Notes under the pieces: generated by a model | The model's input: the letters and a program-made list of their open reading frames with translations, nothing else | Told to the model about the DNA's origin: nothing | Database searches by the model: none | Program-made: the position numbers and the translations under genes | Assembly: GCA_041920505.1 (NCBI GenBank) | Contig: JBHGXV010000040.1 | Location: forward strand, 1-64,000 | Source: JBHGXV01 sp041920505 | GTDB lineage: Bacteria; Bacillota; Bacilli; Brevibacillales; Brevibacillaceae | Direction of reading: 5' to 3' | DNA: 64,000 bases | In this document: piece by piece, positions 1 to 8,597 of the stretch | Layout: every line of letters starts with the position of its first letter | How positions within the stretch are numbered: the first letter of the stretch is position 1

Positions 1-180
1 GAACGCGTGATTCGCATCTTTCCGAATCGGGAGTCGGCTTTGCGTCTGATCGGGGCCTTGCTCATGGAGGTTGACGAAAAGTGGGCCAGCGGCAAAAGGT
101 ATCTGGATATGGCCGAATACTTAGAATGGCGGGAATCTCAAGCCGCCCAAATGAAAAGCAAAGTGACCCGCATCGGCTGA
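1..180 (+). CDS. IS256-family transposase, C-terminal fragment
   Basis: An open frame enters from the left edge and stops with TGA at 178-180, leaving about 59 residues. The tail has the FPNRESALRLIGALLMEVDE block followed by W..GKRYLDM and a basic end, which is the usual C-terminus of IS256/mutator-type DDE transposases. The catalytic residues lie outside the window, so integrity cannot be judged. The matching right inverted repeat is at 366-396, about 190 bp beyond the stop. The element would catalyse its own cut-and-paste or copy-out transposition. The family call rests on recognised C-terminal motifs only. Confidence 0.8.
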   Translation, partial: ERVIRIFPNRESALRLIGALLMEVDEKWASGKRYLDMAEYLEWRESQAAQMKSKVTRIG

Positions 181-193
181 CGCACGTGTCGTA

Positions 194-235
194 GCCTGTC
201 AAGGCCGCGAAGCGGTCCATGTAGCCTTGACAGGC
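194..235 (+). terminator. 12-bp perfect inverted repeat downstream of the transposase
   Basis: GCCTGTCAAGGC at 194-205 pairs exactly with GCCTTGACAGGC at 224-235 around an 18-nt loop. No U-tract follows, so this is a strong hairpin inside the IS 3' region rather than a classic intrinsic terminator. A second hairpin (GCCCGGC 259-265 with GCCGGGC 273-279) follows. They may insulate the element from transcription into the host. Confidence 0.4.
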
Positions 236-365
236 TTGGTGAAACGACACTTCAGAAAGCCCGGCATTCCTTGCCGGGCCTGCCACACGGCGAGTGACGG
301 GGTGCAGGGGGCGTGCTCCCTGCGTCTCTCCCTTCGGGGGACGGAAGAGAGGCCTTCTAACCGAG

Positions 366-396
366 GGCAAATTTACACACAAATATGGACTTGATC
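366..396 (-). repeat. IS256-family right terminal inverted repeat
   Basis: Read on the minus strand from 396 inward this gives GGATCAAGTCCATATTTGTG and then TGTAAATTTGCCC, which fits the general form of IS256-family ends (GATnAAGTCC... then a TGTAAA stretch). It marks the outer right edge of the element. The target duplication cannot be confirmed because the left end is outside the window. Confidence 0.6.
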
Positions 397-581
397 CTTG
401 CATTGGGGACCGCTGTTTGTGACAAATAACCTGAACGAAATCCTTCTTCACCGATGATTGTACAGAAAATAAACAATCGAACGAATTTATTAAAGATTAT
501 AAAATCAAGGTTGACAGCCCAAAACTGCTCCATTAAAATTGGAATCAATCAATCCGATCAAACATCATGAGGGATCAAGCC
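397..581 (+). promoter_or_regulatory. Sigma-A promoter and possible operator of the catabolic operon
   Basis: TTGACA at 511-516 and TAAAAT at 534-539 are separated by exactly 17 bp, a near-consensus sigma-A promoter starting about 35 bp upstream of the DUF3870 gene. Upstream is an inverted repeat GATTGT (456-461) / ACAATC (473-478) that could bind a regulator. The gene-free stretch 181-581 otherwise holds only the IS256 end. Confidence 0.7.
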
Positions 582-908
582 ATGGAGGTACTCAAAACGG
601 CTTTAGTCACGGGATACGCCAAAGCTCCTCAAGGAACTTCCATGTATGAGGTGTACAAACACGCCGGCATTGTTTTGGAAATCGACTTGGAGACCCACAC
701 CATTGTAGAGGCGGAATTTACGTTTGTCACCGAGTTAACGAAAAATTTCTTCAAACGGCTGCTCATCGGATACAGGCTGGACAAAGGGCTGGAGCCGCTG
801 ATCAAACGGATTCAGGAGCATTATTTCGCCCCCTCCCAACAGGCGATCATTGTAGCCCTGCAGTCCGCTGTACAGCGCTATTGGGACTTTACGAAAGCAA
901 AGAATTGA
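582..908 (+). CDS. DUF3870 domain protein
   Basis: This 108-residue cytoplasmic protein matches my recollection of the DUF3870 family: small, with a GYAKAPQGTSMYEVYKH start and a conserved VEAEFTFVTELTKNFF core. Function is unknown for the family. An ATG at 567 is in frame, but the GAGGGA sequence at 570-575 sits 6-7 nt before ATG 582, so 582 is the better start. It is the first gene after the sigma-A promoter at 511-539 and is separated from the CoA-transferase genes by a large terminator-like structure, so it may be expressed above the rest of the cluster. Confidence 0.65.
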   Translation: MEVLKTALVTGYAKAPQGTSMYEVYKHAGIVLEIDLETHTIVEAEFTFVTELTKNFFKRLLIGYRLDKGLEPLIKRIQEHYFAPSQQAIIVALQSAVQRYWDFTKAKN

Positions 909-964
909 ATATGTTGATGGTTATGATGAAGTGGAAAGACGACCTCTTTCCATGGTCTCATTAG

Positions 965-1048
965 AACCTGGCATTGGCAAAGACGAACCGGAGTAACGTC
1001 GGTTACTCCCGGTACAGTCTGATCGCTTATCGCCAGGTTTTTTATTTT
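965..1048 (+). terminator. Branched terminator or attenuator ahead of the CoA-transferase genes
   Basis: AACCTGGC (965-972) pairs with GCCAGGTT (1032-1039), followed by a T-rich run to 1048. Nested inside is AGAC/GTCT and a long arm ACCGGAGTAAC (987-997) / GTTACTCCCGGT (1002-1013). The whole unit ends 3 nt before the next ribosome binding site (AGGAGG, 1051-1056). It behaves like an intrinsic terminator or leader attenuator inside the operon. Confidence 0.65.
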
Positions 1049-1061
1049 GCAGGAGGGCGCT

Positions 1062-1727
1062 ATGGAAAAACTAATTGACGCCAAAAAGGCCATTTCATTC
1101 ATCCGCGAAGGGGATTGCATCATGGTGGGGGGGTTCGGGCTAGTGGGCAGCCCGCTGACGCTGATCAGGGAGTTGACGCAATCGCCGGTGAAAGATCTGA
1201 CGATTATCAGTAATAATCTGGGCGAGCCCGGGAAAGGGTTGGGTGTCCTCGTCTTGCAGAAAAAAGTGAAGAAGGCAATTGGTTCTTATTTCACATCCAA
1301 TCCCGATGTCGTGAAGGCGAACGCTGCCGGGGAGTTGGACATTCAACTGATTCCGCAAGGCACGCTGGCCGAGGCAATTCGGGCGGGCGGCGCAGGAATC
1401 GGCGGATTTTATGTGCCGGCGGGAGTGGGAACCAAGCTGGCGGAGGGAAAGGAGGCGAGGACGATCGGCAACAAAACCTATCTGTTTCAAGAGCCGCTCC
1501 GTGCCAATGTGGCCCTGATCAGAGCGCATAAGGCGGACACACTGGGAAATTTGGTGTATCGAAAATCGGCACGAAACTTCAATCCCTTGATGGCGACTGC
1601 AGCCGACCTCGTAATAGCGGAGGTAGACGAGATTGTAGAAACCGGTGATCTATCCCCAGAAGAAATTGTTACTCCGCATCTGTACGTCGATTACGTCACG
1701 CTGAAGGGGGAGATCTTCCATGAATGA
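1062..1727 (+). CDS. scoA: 3-oxoacid CoA-transferase subunit A
   Basis: This 221-residue protein is the alpha subunit of a family I CoA-transferase, which exchanges CoA between succinyl-CoA (or another donor) and a 3-oxoacid such as acetoacetate. The GGFGLVGSP loop near residues 23-31 and the following LT..VKDLTIISNN segment match the A-subunit CoA-binding fold. The start is ATG 1062, with AGGAGG at 1051-1056; an upstream in-frame TTG lies inside the terminator. It overlaps subunit B by 8 nt, so the pair is translationally coupled. The exact acyl acceptor cannot be told from sequence; a butyrate-type acceptor is possible. Confidence 0.88.
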   Translation: MEKLIDAKKAISFIREGDCIMVGGFGLVGSPLTLIRELTQSPVKDLTIISNNLGEPGKGLGVLVLQKKVKKAIGSYFTSNPDVVKANAAGELDIQLIPQGTLAEAIRAGGAGIGGFYVPAGVGTKLAEGKEARTIGNKTYLFQEPLRANVALIRAHKADTLGNLVYRKSARNFNPLMATAADLVIAEVDEIVETGDLSPEEIVTPHLYVDYVTLKGEIFHE

Positions 1728-2358
1728 AAAAAAGCGAATTGCTGCACGAATCGCACAGGAGTTGCGGAACGGGGATGTGGTTAATCTGGGGATCGGGATC
1801 CCCACCATGGTCGTCGATTATCTCCCTGAATCCATCCGCGTTTTTATCCATTCCGAAAACGGCATCTTAGGGGTCGGCCCCACCCCGTCCCCGGATGAGA
1901 CGGATTCGGATCTCGTCAACGCCGGGAAGATGCCGGTAACGGTTTTGAACGGTGCCTCCTTTTTCGATAGTGCCGCTTCTTTTGCAATGATTCGTGGAGG
2001 TCACGTAGACGTATCAATTTTGGGGGCTTTGGAAGTGGATGAGCAGGGCAGGATCGCCAACTGGGCTGTCCCAGGAAAAAGTGTTTTGGGTGTTGGGGGA
2101 GCGATGGATCTTTTGGAAGGGTCCCGAAAAATCATCGTGGCCACCACCCATACCACGAAGGACGGTCGGCCCAAACTCGTCAAGGAGACTGCGTATCCTC
2201 TGACCTCCCTGCGCAGAGCGGATCTCATCGTAACGGATCTGTCGGTGTTTGCGGTCACCGATGACGGTTTGATCCTGACCGAATTGTTTCCGTCGGTAAC
2301 TTTGGAGGAAGTGATGGCCAAAACGGAAGCATCGTTCCGCGTCGGCCTGAATATGTAG
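1720..2358 (+). CDS. scoB: 3-oxoacid CoA-transferase subunit B
   Basis: This 212-residue beta subunit carries the family I catalytic glutamate in SENGILG (residues about 45-51), which forms the glutamyl-CoA thioester. GIGIPTMV near residue 24 and the GGAMDLLEG motif are typical of the B subunit. It overlaps scoA and is followed within about 40 bp by thiolase. The order CoA-transferase A, B, thiolase implies activation of a 3-oxoacid and its cleavage to acetyl-CoA and a shorter acyl-CoA. Confidence 0.9.
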   Translation: MNEKKRIAARIAQELRNGDVVNLGIGIPTMVVDYLPESIRVFIHSENGILGVGPTPSPDETDSDLVNAGKMPVTVLNGASFFDSAASFAMIRGGHVDVSILGALEVDEQGRIANWAVPGKSVLGVGGAMDLLEGSRKIIVATTHTTKDGRPKLVKETAYPLTSLRRADLIVTDLSVFAVTDDGLILTELFPSVTLEEVMAKTEASFRVGLNM

Positions 2359-2394
2359 ATGACATCTAAAATTGAAATAGCGAGAGGTGAAACA

Positions 2395-3585
2395 ATGGTA
2401 GTCATAGTAAATGCATTACGCACCCCAATCGGAAAGTACGGGGGATCTTTGGCCGGAATTTCTCCGGAAGATCTGGTCGCCACCGTCATGAACAATAATC
2501 TGGCATTCTCGGGATATCGGCCGGATATCGTCGATGAAGTGATCGTAGGCCAAACCAAACAGAGCGCACATGCCCCCAACATTGCTCGAGTCGCCTTATT
2601 GAAAGCCGGTTTTCCCGAATCCATTCCGGCCTATACCGTGCACAGGCAATGCGGCTCCGGCATGCAAGCGATTTATAACGGGTTTTTGTCCATCCTGACG
2701 GGGCAGGCGGAGGTAGTCCTGGCAGGTGGCGTAGAAAGTATGTCGCAAGCTCCGTACTATTTCGTCAACAACCGCTTTGGTCTGAAACCAGGTAATGTGA
2801 CCATGTACGATTCCAATACGGAAAGCCAGCCGCGGTCGCAACCTCCTGAGCGGTATGGAATGTTTTCCATGGGTGAAACAGCGGAGTACCTGGCGGAGAA
2901 GTACGGTATATCTCGGGAGGAGCAGGATGAGTTTGCCTGCCAGAGTCAAATGAAAGCAAAACAGGCCATAGCGGCAAAAAAATTTCATGACGAAATCGTC
3001 CCGATCGAGGTGAAAGAGGGAAAACAGGGCGTCCGATTATTTGCTACTGACGAGCACCCCCGAGAGACCACCAGGGAAGAGCTGGCCAAACTTCCGCCGA
3101 TTTTCCGTTCCGGCGGTACAGTGACTGCGGGAAATTCCTCCGGAAGAAATGACGGGGCTGCGATGGTCCTGATGATGTCGGAAGAAAAAGCGAGGGAGCT
3201 GGATTTGACGCCGCTTGCCAGATTGCATGCTTTCGCCGTAGCGGGAGTCCCGCCGAAAGAGATGGGACTCGGCCCGGTTCCGGCCAGCAAAAAAGTGTTG
3301 AAAGCATGCGGACTGGAGTTGAAAGATATTCAACTGATCGAATTGAACGAAGCGTTTGCCGCCCAGTCCATTGCCGTGATGCGGGAGTGGGGAATTGACT
3401 GGAGCAACGTAAACGTGAATGGGGGTGCGATTGCGCTGGGGCATCCGCTGGGATGTTCGGGAGCGAGAATCATGGTCACGCTGATCCACGAAATGCAGAA
3501 GCGGGAGGTAAAATACGGCCTGTCTGCCCTGTGCATTGCGGGCGGCCAGGGGATGGCGGCGGTGATTGAAAAATGGAATCCGTGA
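2395..3585 (+). CDS. Acetyl-CoA acyltransferase (thiolase)
   Basis: A 396-residue thiolase. The nucleophilic cysteine is in [11 protein letters not shown] (about residue 88), the histidine is in [15 protein letters not shown] and the second cysteine is in [10 protein letters not shown] near the end, so all catalytic motifs are intact. ATG 2395, preceded by GAGAGGTGAAACA, is preferred over an in-frame ATG at 2359 that abuts scoB and has no ribosome binding site. In this setting it probably works in the degradative direction, splitting the CoA ester made by ScoAB. Chain-length preference is not predictable here. Confidence 0.9.
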   Translation: MVVIVNALRTPIGKYGGSLAGISPEDLVATVMNNNLAFSGYRPDIVDEVIVGQTKQSAHAPNIARVALLKAGFPESIPAYTVHRQCGSGMQAIYNGFLSILTGQAEVVLAGGVESMSQAPYYFVNNRFGLKPGNVTMYDSNTESQPRSQPPERYGMFSMGETAEYLAEKYGISREEQDEFACQSQMKAKQAIAAKKFHDEIVPIEVKEGKQGVRLFATDEHPRETTREELAKLPPIFRSGGTVTAGNSSGRNDGAAMVLMMSEEKARELDLTPLARLHAFAVAGVPPKEMGLGPVPASKKVLKACGLELKDIQLIELNEAFAAQSIAVMREWGIDWSNVNVNGGAIALGHPLGCSGARIMVTLIHEMQKREVKYGLSALCIAGGQGMAAVIEKWNP

Positions 3586-4988
3586 TGCAGGAGAAAGACC
3601 ATGTGTTTCACCGGGATTTGACCAAAACGTATCCGATTGTTACATCCGCAAGTGGTGTCTACTTGTACGATCACACTGGAAAGCGCTTTCTCGATGGATC
3701 ATCTGGCGCAATTGCCGCCAACCTGGGACACGGGGTGGAAGAGATTGTAGAAGCCATGGCGGAGCAAGCCAGAAAAGCTGCCTTCGTCCATACGTTGCGC
3801 TTTGAAACCCCGGTGCTCAAGGAGTTGGCTAGAGAGATCGCTCAGTTGGCCCCATCTTCGTTGAACCGAGTGTACTTCACCTCGGGAGGGTCAGAAGCCA
3901 ATGAAAGTGCCATCAAACTGGCCAGGCAATATCACCGGGACCGGGGCAAACCGGAAAAACATATTGTGATCGGACGATGGCAAACCTACCACGGAAACAC
4001 CATGGGTGCGCTGTCGGCCGGCGGCGACATCAAAAGGCGGCAACCGTATACGCCCAACCTGCTTCATTTTGAACATGTGCATTCGCCTTATTGCTTGCAT
4101 TGTCCCTATCACAAAAAAGAGGAGGATTGCCTGAAAGAAAACAGGCTGGCTTGTGCCGACGACCTCGAACGATTGGTGCTGGAGATTGGTCCGCAGTTCG
4201 TTTCGGCGTTCATTTGCGAACCGATCGTCGGAAGCCAACAGGGTGCTGTCGTTCCTCCCCAGGGATATTTTCAGCGGATTCGGGAGATATGTGATCGATA
4301 CGACATCGTGCTCATCGTCGATGAAGTGATGACCGGATTCGGCCGAACGGGGACCCATTTTGCGATCGAATCATTCGGCATAGAGCCGGACATTCTTACA
4401 TTCGGCAAGGGGGTTTCCGGCGGATATGCGCCGTTGGCAGGAATGATTGTGTCCGATGTGATTGTGCAGTCTGTGATACAGCACAGCGGGGGGCGGTTCG
4501 TACACGGCTATACGTTCAGTGGACATCCGGTTTCCGTAGCTGCGGGGTTGGCGGCGATTCGCTACTACAAGCAACACAACGTGCTGGAAAATTGCCAAAT
4601 ACAAGGAGCCTATTTGTTCAACAGACTTATAGAATTGAAAGAAAAGTACAAAACAGTCGGGCAGGTCAGGGGGAAGGGATTGCTGCTGGGATTGGAGTTG
4701 TTATGGGATCGCGACGCGCAGATCTTGTACCCTCCCGCATACGGGGCGGCAGAACGTCTGAACCAGCATGCTATGCGCTTGGGAGCCGTATTTTATCCGG
4801 GTTCAGGCTCGATCGACGGGACGTACGGGGAGCATCTCCTGATCGGTCCTCCGCTGACCATCACCCGGAATGAAATCGATGAACTAGTTTCAATCCTTGA
4901 TCAGGCTGTCGCTGCATTTGAAGCGCAGGTGCAGGTGGATACGAAGGAGGGAAGCTTGCGTGGGAGTAAATGTGGAACGCACGTTTGA
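3573..4988 (+). CDS. Class III pyridoxal-phosphate aminotransferase (first of two)
   Basis: A 471-residue fold-type I aminotransferase of the omega-amino acid/ornithine class. Visible motifs are [14 protein letters not shown], the PLP-contacting [13 protein letters not shown], and the Schiff-base lysine in [14 protein letters not shown] Cys-rich stretch ([17 protein letters not shown], about residues 170-186) occurs in a subgroup of these enzymes. Its start overlaps the thiolase end by 13 nt. It should move an amino group from an amino-acid-like substrate to a keto acid. Two paralogues in one operon suggest either two amines on one substrate or two successive steps. Confidence 0.85.
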   Translation: MESVMQEKDHVFHRDLTKTYPIVTSASGVYLYDHTGKRFLDGSSGAIAANLGHGVEEIVEAMAEQARKAAFVHTLRFETPVLKELAREIAQLAPSSLNRVYFTSGGSEANESAIKLARQYHRDRGKPEKHIVIGRWQTYHGNTMGALSAGGDIKRRQPYTPNLLHFEHVHSPYCLHCPYHKKEEDCLKENRLACADDLERLVLEIGPQFVSAFICEPIVGSQQGAVVPPQGYFQRIREICDRYDIVLIVDEVMTGFGRTGTHFAIESFGIEPDILTFGKGVSGGYAPLAGMIVSDVIVQSVIQHSGGRFVHGYTFSGHPVSVAAGLAAIRYYKQHNVLENCQIQGAYLFNRLIELKEKYKTVGQVRGKGLLLGLELLWDRDAQILYPPAYGAAERLNQHAMRLGAVFYPGSGSIDGTYGEHLLIGPPLTITRNEIDELVSILDQAVAAFEAQVQVDTKEGSLRGSKCGTHV

Positions 4989-6264
4989 ACTGCAGCAACT
5001 GGCATCAAGGCATTTGTCGCCCGTCATGACACGCATCACCGACCTTGTTGTAAAAAGAGCGCACGGCGCGAAATTTTGGACCATGGATGATCAAGAATAT
5101 GTGGACTTTGTTTCCGGGGTGGCGGTCAATGCCGTCGGCCACACACATCCCGAAGTGGTGCGTGCCATCCAGGAGCAAGCGGAACAATTGATCCATCTGG
5201 GTTTGAATTATGGCTACTATGAAAGCGTCGTTCGGCTCGCAGCAAAGCTGGCAGCCATCACACCGGGCGATCTGGATACGGTATTTTTCAGCAATTCCGG
5301 CGCTGAGGCGATTGACGGGGCGATCAAGCTGGCCCGAGCTGCTACGGGAAGGTTCGCGATTATCGCCTTTGAAGGCTCCTTCCACGGGCGGACGATCGGA
5401 GCGGCTTCCCTGACAGCCTCAAGTTCCAAGTACCGAAAGTATTACGAACCGCTGATGGGTGGCGTGTATCATGTACCGTATCCGTATATGCGCCTGTTCA
5501 AAGGGATGGATGAGAAACAGGTTGTAGATCATTGCCTGTACGCCTTGAAAAAATTGTTTACCCTGCAGGTGGAACCGTCACAGGTTGCAGCCATCATCCT
5601 GGAGCCGGTACTGGGAGAGGGAGGGTATGTTCCCGCGCCACCCGAATTTGTCAAAGAATTGAGAAAAATCGCAACTGAACACGGCATTTTGCTGATTTTT
5701 GACGAGGTGCAGACTGGGTTTGGCCGCACAGGCAAGATGTTCGCAGCCGAACACTTCGGAGTCGTACCCGACATCCTTGTCCTGGCGAAAGCCCTTTCGG
5801 CCGGGATGCCACTCGGTGCCATCGTGGCACGGCGCGAGCAGCATGAAAAGTGGCACGTCGGAGGGCACGGTTCGACGTTCGGCGGCAATCCCCTTTCCTG
5901 TGCAGCTGCGAATGCCAGCATCGGCATCATTGAGCGGGAGCAATTAGTGGAACGATCAGCCCGGTTGGGGAAAAAGATCGTAACACGCCTGAACGAAACC
6001 GTCGGCAGCTTGCCGATCGTGGCAGAAATACGCGGTTTGGGGCTGATGATCGGAATCGAGTTCCAGGATGAAAATGGTCATCCCGGCACGCAGATCGTCT
6101 CCCGAATTCGGGAAGAGACGTTGCGGAACCGCTTGCTTGTCACCAGTTGCGGTGTTTACGGACAAACAATCCGTCTGATGCTTCCGCTCAACATCGCCGA
6201 GGAAGACTTGGAGAAGGGATTATCAATCCTTGAACAAGCTATTTTTCATATAGCTTCCAAATAA
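4960..6264 (+). CDS. Class III aminotransferase, GabT-like (second of two)
   Basis: A 434-residue PLP enzyme closest in appearance to 4-aminobutyrate/ornithine-type transaminases. Motifs are FFSNSGAEAIDGAIKLAR, FEGSFHGRTIGAASLT, LIFDEVQTGFGRTGKMF and the lysine in LAKALSAGMPLGAI. AAGGAGGG at 4944-4951 points to GTG 4960, 29 nt inside the preceding gene; no upstream in-frame codon has a comparable site. It probably yields a semialdehyde for the aldehyde dehydrogenase at 8598. Substrate is unproven. Confidence 0.85.
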   Translation: MGVNVERTFELQQLASRHLSPVMTRITDLVVKRAHGAKFWTMDDQEYVDFVSGVAVNAVGHTHPEVVRAIQEQAEQLIHLGLNYGYYESVVRLAAKLAAITPGDLDTVFFSNSGAEAIDGAIKLARAATGRFAIIAFEGSFHGRTIGAASLTASSSKYRKYYEPLMGGVYHVPYPYMRLFKGMDEKQVVDHCLYALKKLFTLQVEPSQVAAIILEPVLGEGGYVPAPPEFVKELRKIATEHGILLIFDEVQTGFGRTGKMFAAEHFGVVPDILVLAKALSAGMPLGAIVARREQHEKWHVGGHGSTFGGNPLSCAAANASIGIIEREQLVERSARLGKKIVTRLNETVGSLPIVAEIRGLGLMIGIEFQDENGHPGTQIVSRIREETLRNRLLVTSCGVYGQTIRLMLPLNIAEEDLEKGLSILEQAIFHIASK

Positions 6265-6279
6265 AGGGAGGAATTCAAC

Positions 6280-7125
6280 ATGAGGAAAAAAAGTTTGTTT
6301 GCAATGCTGATCGCTTTGGTAACGATCCTGTCTGTTGCATGCGTCGGACAGCAACAGCCCCAGTCTGCATCCGGCAATCAGAATCAGATCGCTCAAAATG
6401 GTGGGACAACGGGCCAAAGCCATACGGACGATTCCGTCCTGACCAAGATGAAGGCGTCCGGTGTCATCAACGTGGGAATCGAAGGAGCTTACCCTCCCTT
6501 CAACTATTTCAACAACAAGAACGAATTGGAAGGGTTTGACGTAGACATTACGAACGAGATCGCCAGACGAATGGGAGTGAAAGCCAACTTCATTCCTACT
6601 CCGTGGGACAGCATTATCACCGGTCTGATCGCGAAAAAATACGACATCATTCTCTCCAGCATGGCGATCACCGAAGAGCGCATGAAAAAGGTAGACTTCA
6701 CCGATCCGTATTACCATACGGGTTCCCAATTGTTCGTCCCCAACGATTCGCCTATTACCGATCCGACCAAGATTAAAGGCTTGAAAATCGGTGCCACCAT
6801 TGGAACCACGTTTGAAAAGAAGGCAATGGAACTGGGAGCGGAACTGGTCACCTACAAAAACGACCTGTTGGCCTTCACGGATCTTGCCAATGGTCGTATT
6901 CAGGGAGTAATTACGGATAAAGCCGTTGGCGCACGGCTTGTCAAGGAGAAAAACTATCCGATAAAGCCTGTGGGGGATCCGTTGATCCTGGAAGAAGCAG
7001 GAATTGCGCTAAACAAAAATGAAGAGGCACTCCGCAACGAAATCAACAAGCATCTGCGTGACATGATGAACGATGGCACGTATGAGAAGATCAGCAAAAA
7101 ATGGTTTGGGCAAGATATACGTTAA
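6280..7125 (+). CDS. Amino acid ABC transporter substrate-binding lipoprotein
   Basis: This 281-residue protein begins with a lipoprotein signal peptide ending at LSVAC (Cys21), followed by a polar linker and a SBP_bac_3 (cluster 3) domain with GVINVGIEGAYPPFNY and FDVDITNEIARRMG. That family binds polar amino acids, ornithine, lysine, histidine or opines. It is anchored outside the membrane and delivers substrate to the permease at 7138. Position between the aminotransferases and the aldehyde dehydrogenase suggests that its ligand is the substrate of this cluster. Confidence 0.88.
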   Translation: MRKKSLFAMLIALVTILSVACVGQQQPQSASGNQNQIAQNGGTTGQSHTDDSVLTKMKASGVINVGIEGAYPPFNYFNNKNELEGFDVDITNEIARRMGVKANFIPTPWDSIITGLIAKKYDIILSSMAITEERMKKVDFTDPYYHTGSQLFVPNDSPITDPTKIKGLKIGATIGTTFEKKAMELGAELVTYKNDLLAFTDLANGRIQGVITDKAVGARLVKEKNYPIKPVGDPLILEEAGIALNKNEEALRNEINKHLRDMMNDGTYEKISKKWFGQDIR

Positions 7126-7137
7126 CAGGAGGTCTTC

Positions 7138-7794
7138 ATGTTAGATTTCTCTCTCGTTACGGAATACATTCCCTTCCTGTTGCAGGCTACGCTCATCACG
7201 ATCGAGATTTCTGTCCTGGCAACCGCGATCGGACTCATCTTGGGCCTGATCGCGGCACTCATGAAAATCTCCAGGATCATGCCCCTGGTATGGGCGGCAG
7301 ACTTTTACATCTGGGTAATTCGTGGCACCCCCATGTTGGTGCAATTGTTTCTTGTATATTTTGGTCTGCCGCAACTGGGAATCGAAATCGGCCCGTTCAA
7401 CTCCGCTGTCATCGCACTTGGCATCAACGCCGGCGCGTATATCGCGGAGATTTACCGGGGCGGTATTCTTTCCGTCCCCAAGGGCCAACTGGAAGCAGCA
7501 CAATCCTTGGGGATGAGCTATCCCCTGATCATGAGAAGGATCATCCTGCCTCAGGCGATTCGTGTAAGCATTCCCGCTCTAGGCAACCAGGCGATTATGA
7601 TGTTAAAAGACTCCTCGCTTGCTTCTCTCGTGACGGTATCGGAACTGATGATGGTTTCCCAGCGCTATGCGGCAAGCAATTTTGCCTTTATTGAGTTTTA
7701 TATTACGGCTGCTGCGATCTATTTGTTCCTGACCACCTTGTTTACCTTCATCCTGAACAAGATCGAATTCCGACTGTCCGTCAGTGATCACTAG
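7138..7794 (+). CDS. Amino acid ABC transporter permease
   Basis: A 218-residue HisMQ/GlnP-type permease with about five membrane helices. The EAA loop is visible as EAAQSLGMSYPLIMRRIILPQAIR, with the family hallmark NQAIMMLKDSSLAS following. A single permease gene implies a homodimer in the complex. It starts 12 nt after the binding protein with AGGAGG just upstream and is followed at 13 nt by the ATPase, the usual SBP-permease-ATPase order. Confidence 0.9.
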   Translation: MLDFSLVTEYIPFLLQATLITIEISVLATAIGLILGLIAALMKISRIMPLVWAADFYIWVIRGTPMLVQLFLVYFGLPQLGIEIGPFNSAVIALGINAGAYIAEIYRGGILSVPKGQLEAAQSLGMSYPLIMRRIILPQAIRVSIPALGNQAIMMLKDSSLASLVTVSELMMVSQRYAASNFAFIEFYITAAAIYLFLTTLFTFILNKIEFRLSVSDH

Positions 7795-7806
7795 GAGGGG
7801 TGCCGT

Positions 7807-8568
7807 GTGGAAATGAGCGCTGAGCGAACGGAAATGGCGGAGCAAATTATCAGAATCGAGAGTCTGTATAAAAGTTTTGGTGATTTGGAAGTATTGAAAG
7901 GAATTAACCTCACCATCCAAAAAGGGGAAGTGGTCGCCCTCATCGGGGCCAGCGGGTCGGGAAAAAGCACGTTGCTTCGTTGCCTGAATCGGCTTGAAAC
8001 GATTACCAGCGGACGGATTATCATCGATAACATCGTTCTGGATGATTCCTTGAAAAACGTCAATCATATCCGCAGAGAAGTCGGCATGGTGTTTCAGCAG
8101 TTTAATCTGTTTCCGCATATGACCGTGCTGCAAAACATTATGGAAGCCCCCATTCAGGTGCTGAAAAAGAAGAAGGAAGAAGCGGAGAGGGAAGCGCTGG
8201 CTTTGCTGAAAAAGGTGGGGCTACTGGATAAAAAGGACGTCTATCCCCGGAAATTGTCAGGCGGTCAACAACAGCGCGTGGCGATTGCACGGGCCCTTGC
8301 AATGAACCCGAAAATTATGCTGTTCGACGAACCCACATCCGCGTTGGATCCGGAATTGGTGGGCGAAGTGCTGCAAGTGATGAGAGAGTTGGCAAAAGAG
8401 GGCATGACGATGGTGGTCGTAACCCATGAGATGTCCTTTGCCCGAGAGGTGGCGGATCGCGTCATCTTTATGCACAACGGCGTGATTGAAGAGCAAGGGG
8501 ATCCAAAAGTCGTGCTTACGGAACCGAAAAGCGAGAGGCTGAAGGGATTCCTCCGACTGATCAAATAA
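7807..8568 (+). CDS. Amino acid ABC transporter ATP-binding protein
   Basis: A 253-residue ATPase of the GlnQ/HisP class. Walker A is GASGSGKST, the Q-loop is in [12 protein letters not shown], the signature is [15 protein letters not shown] and Walker B is [12 protein letters not shown], followed by the switch histidine in VVTHEM. GTG 7807 lies 7 nt after AGGAGGGG; ATG 7813 is an alternative. It powers the importer formed with the two preceding gene products. Confidence 0.92.
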   Translation: MEMSAERTEMAEQIIRIESLYKSFGDLEVLKGINLTIQKGEVVALIGASGSGKSTLLRCLNRLETITSGRIIIDNIVLDDSLKNVNHIRREVGMVFQQFNLFPHMTVLQNIMEAPIQVLKKKKEEAEREALALLKKVGLLDKKDVYPRKLSGGQQQRVAIARALAMNPKIMLFDEPTSALDPELVGEVLQVMRELAKEGMTMVVVTHEMSFAREVADRVIFMHNGVIEEQGDPKVVLTEPKSERLKGFLRLIK

Positions 8569-8597
8569 TGAATCAAGAAAAGAGAGAAGGAGAAAGA

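Noticed and set aside
958..985. Sigma-54-type promoter (TGGCATTGGCA)
   Set aside because: The GG and GC elements are not separated by the required spacing, and the bases belong to the stem of the leader structure.
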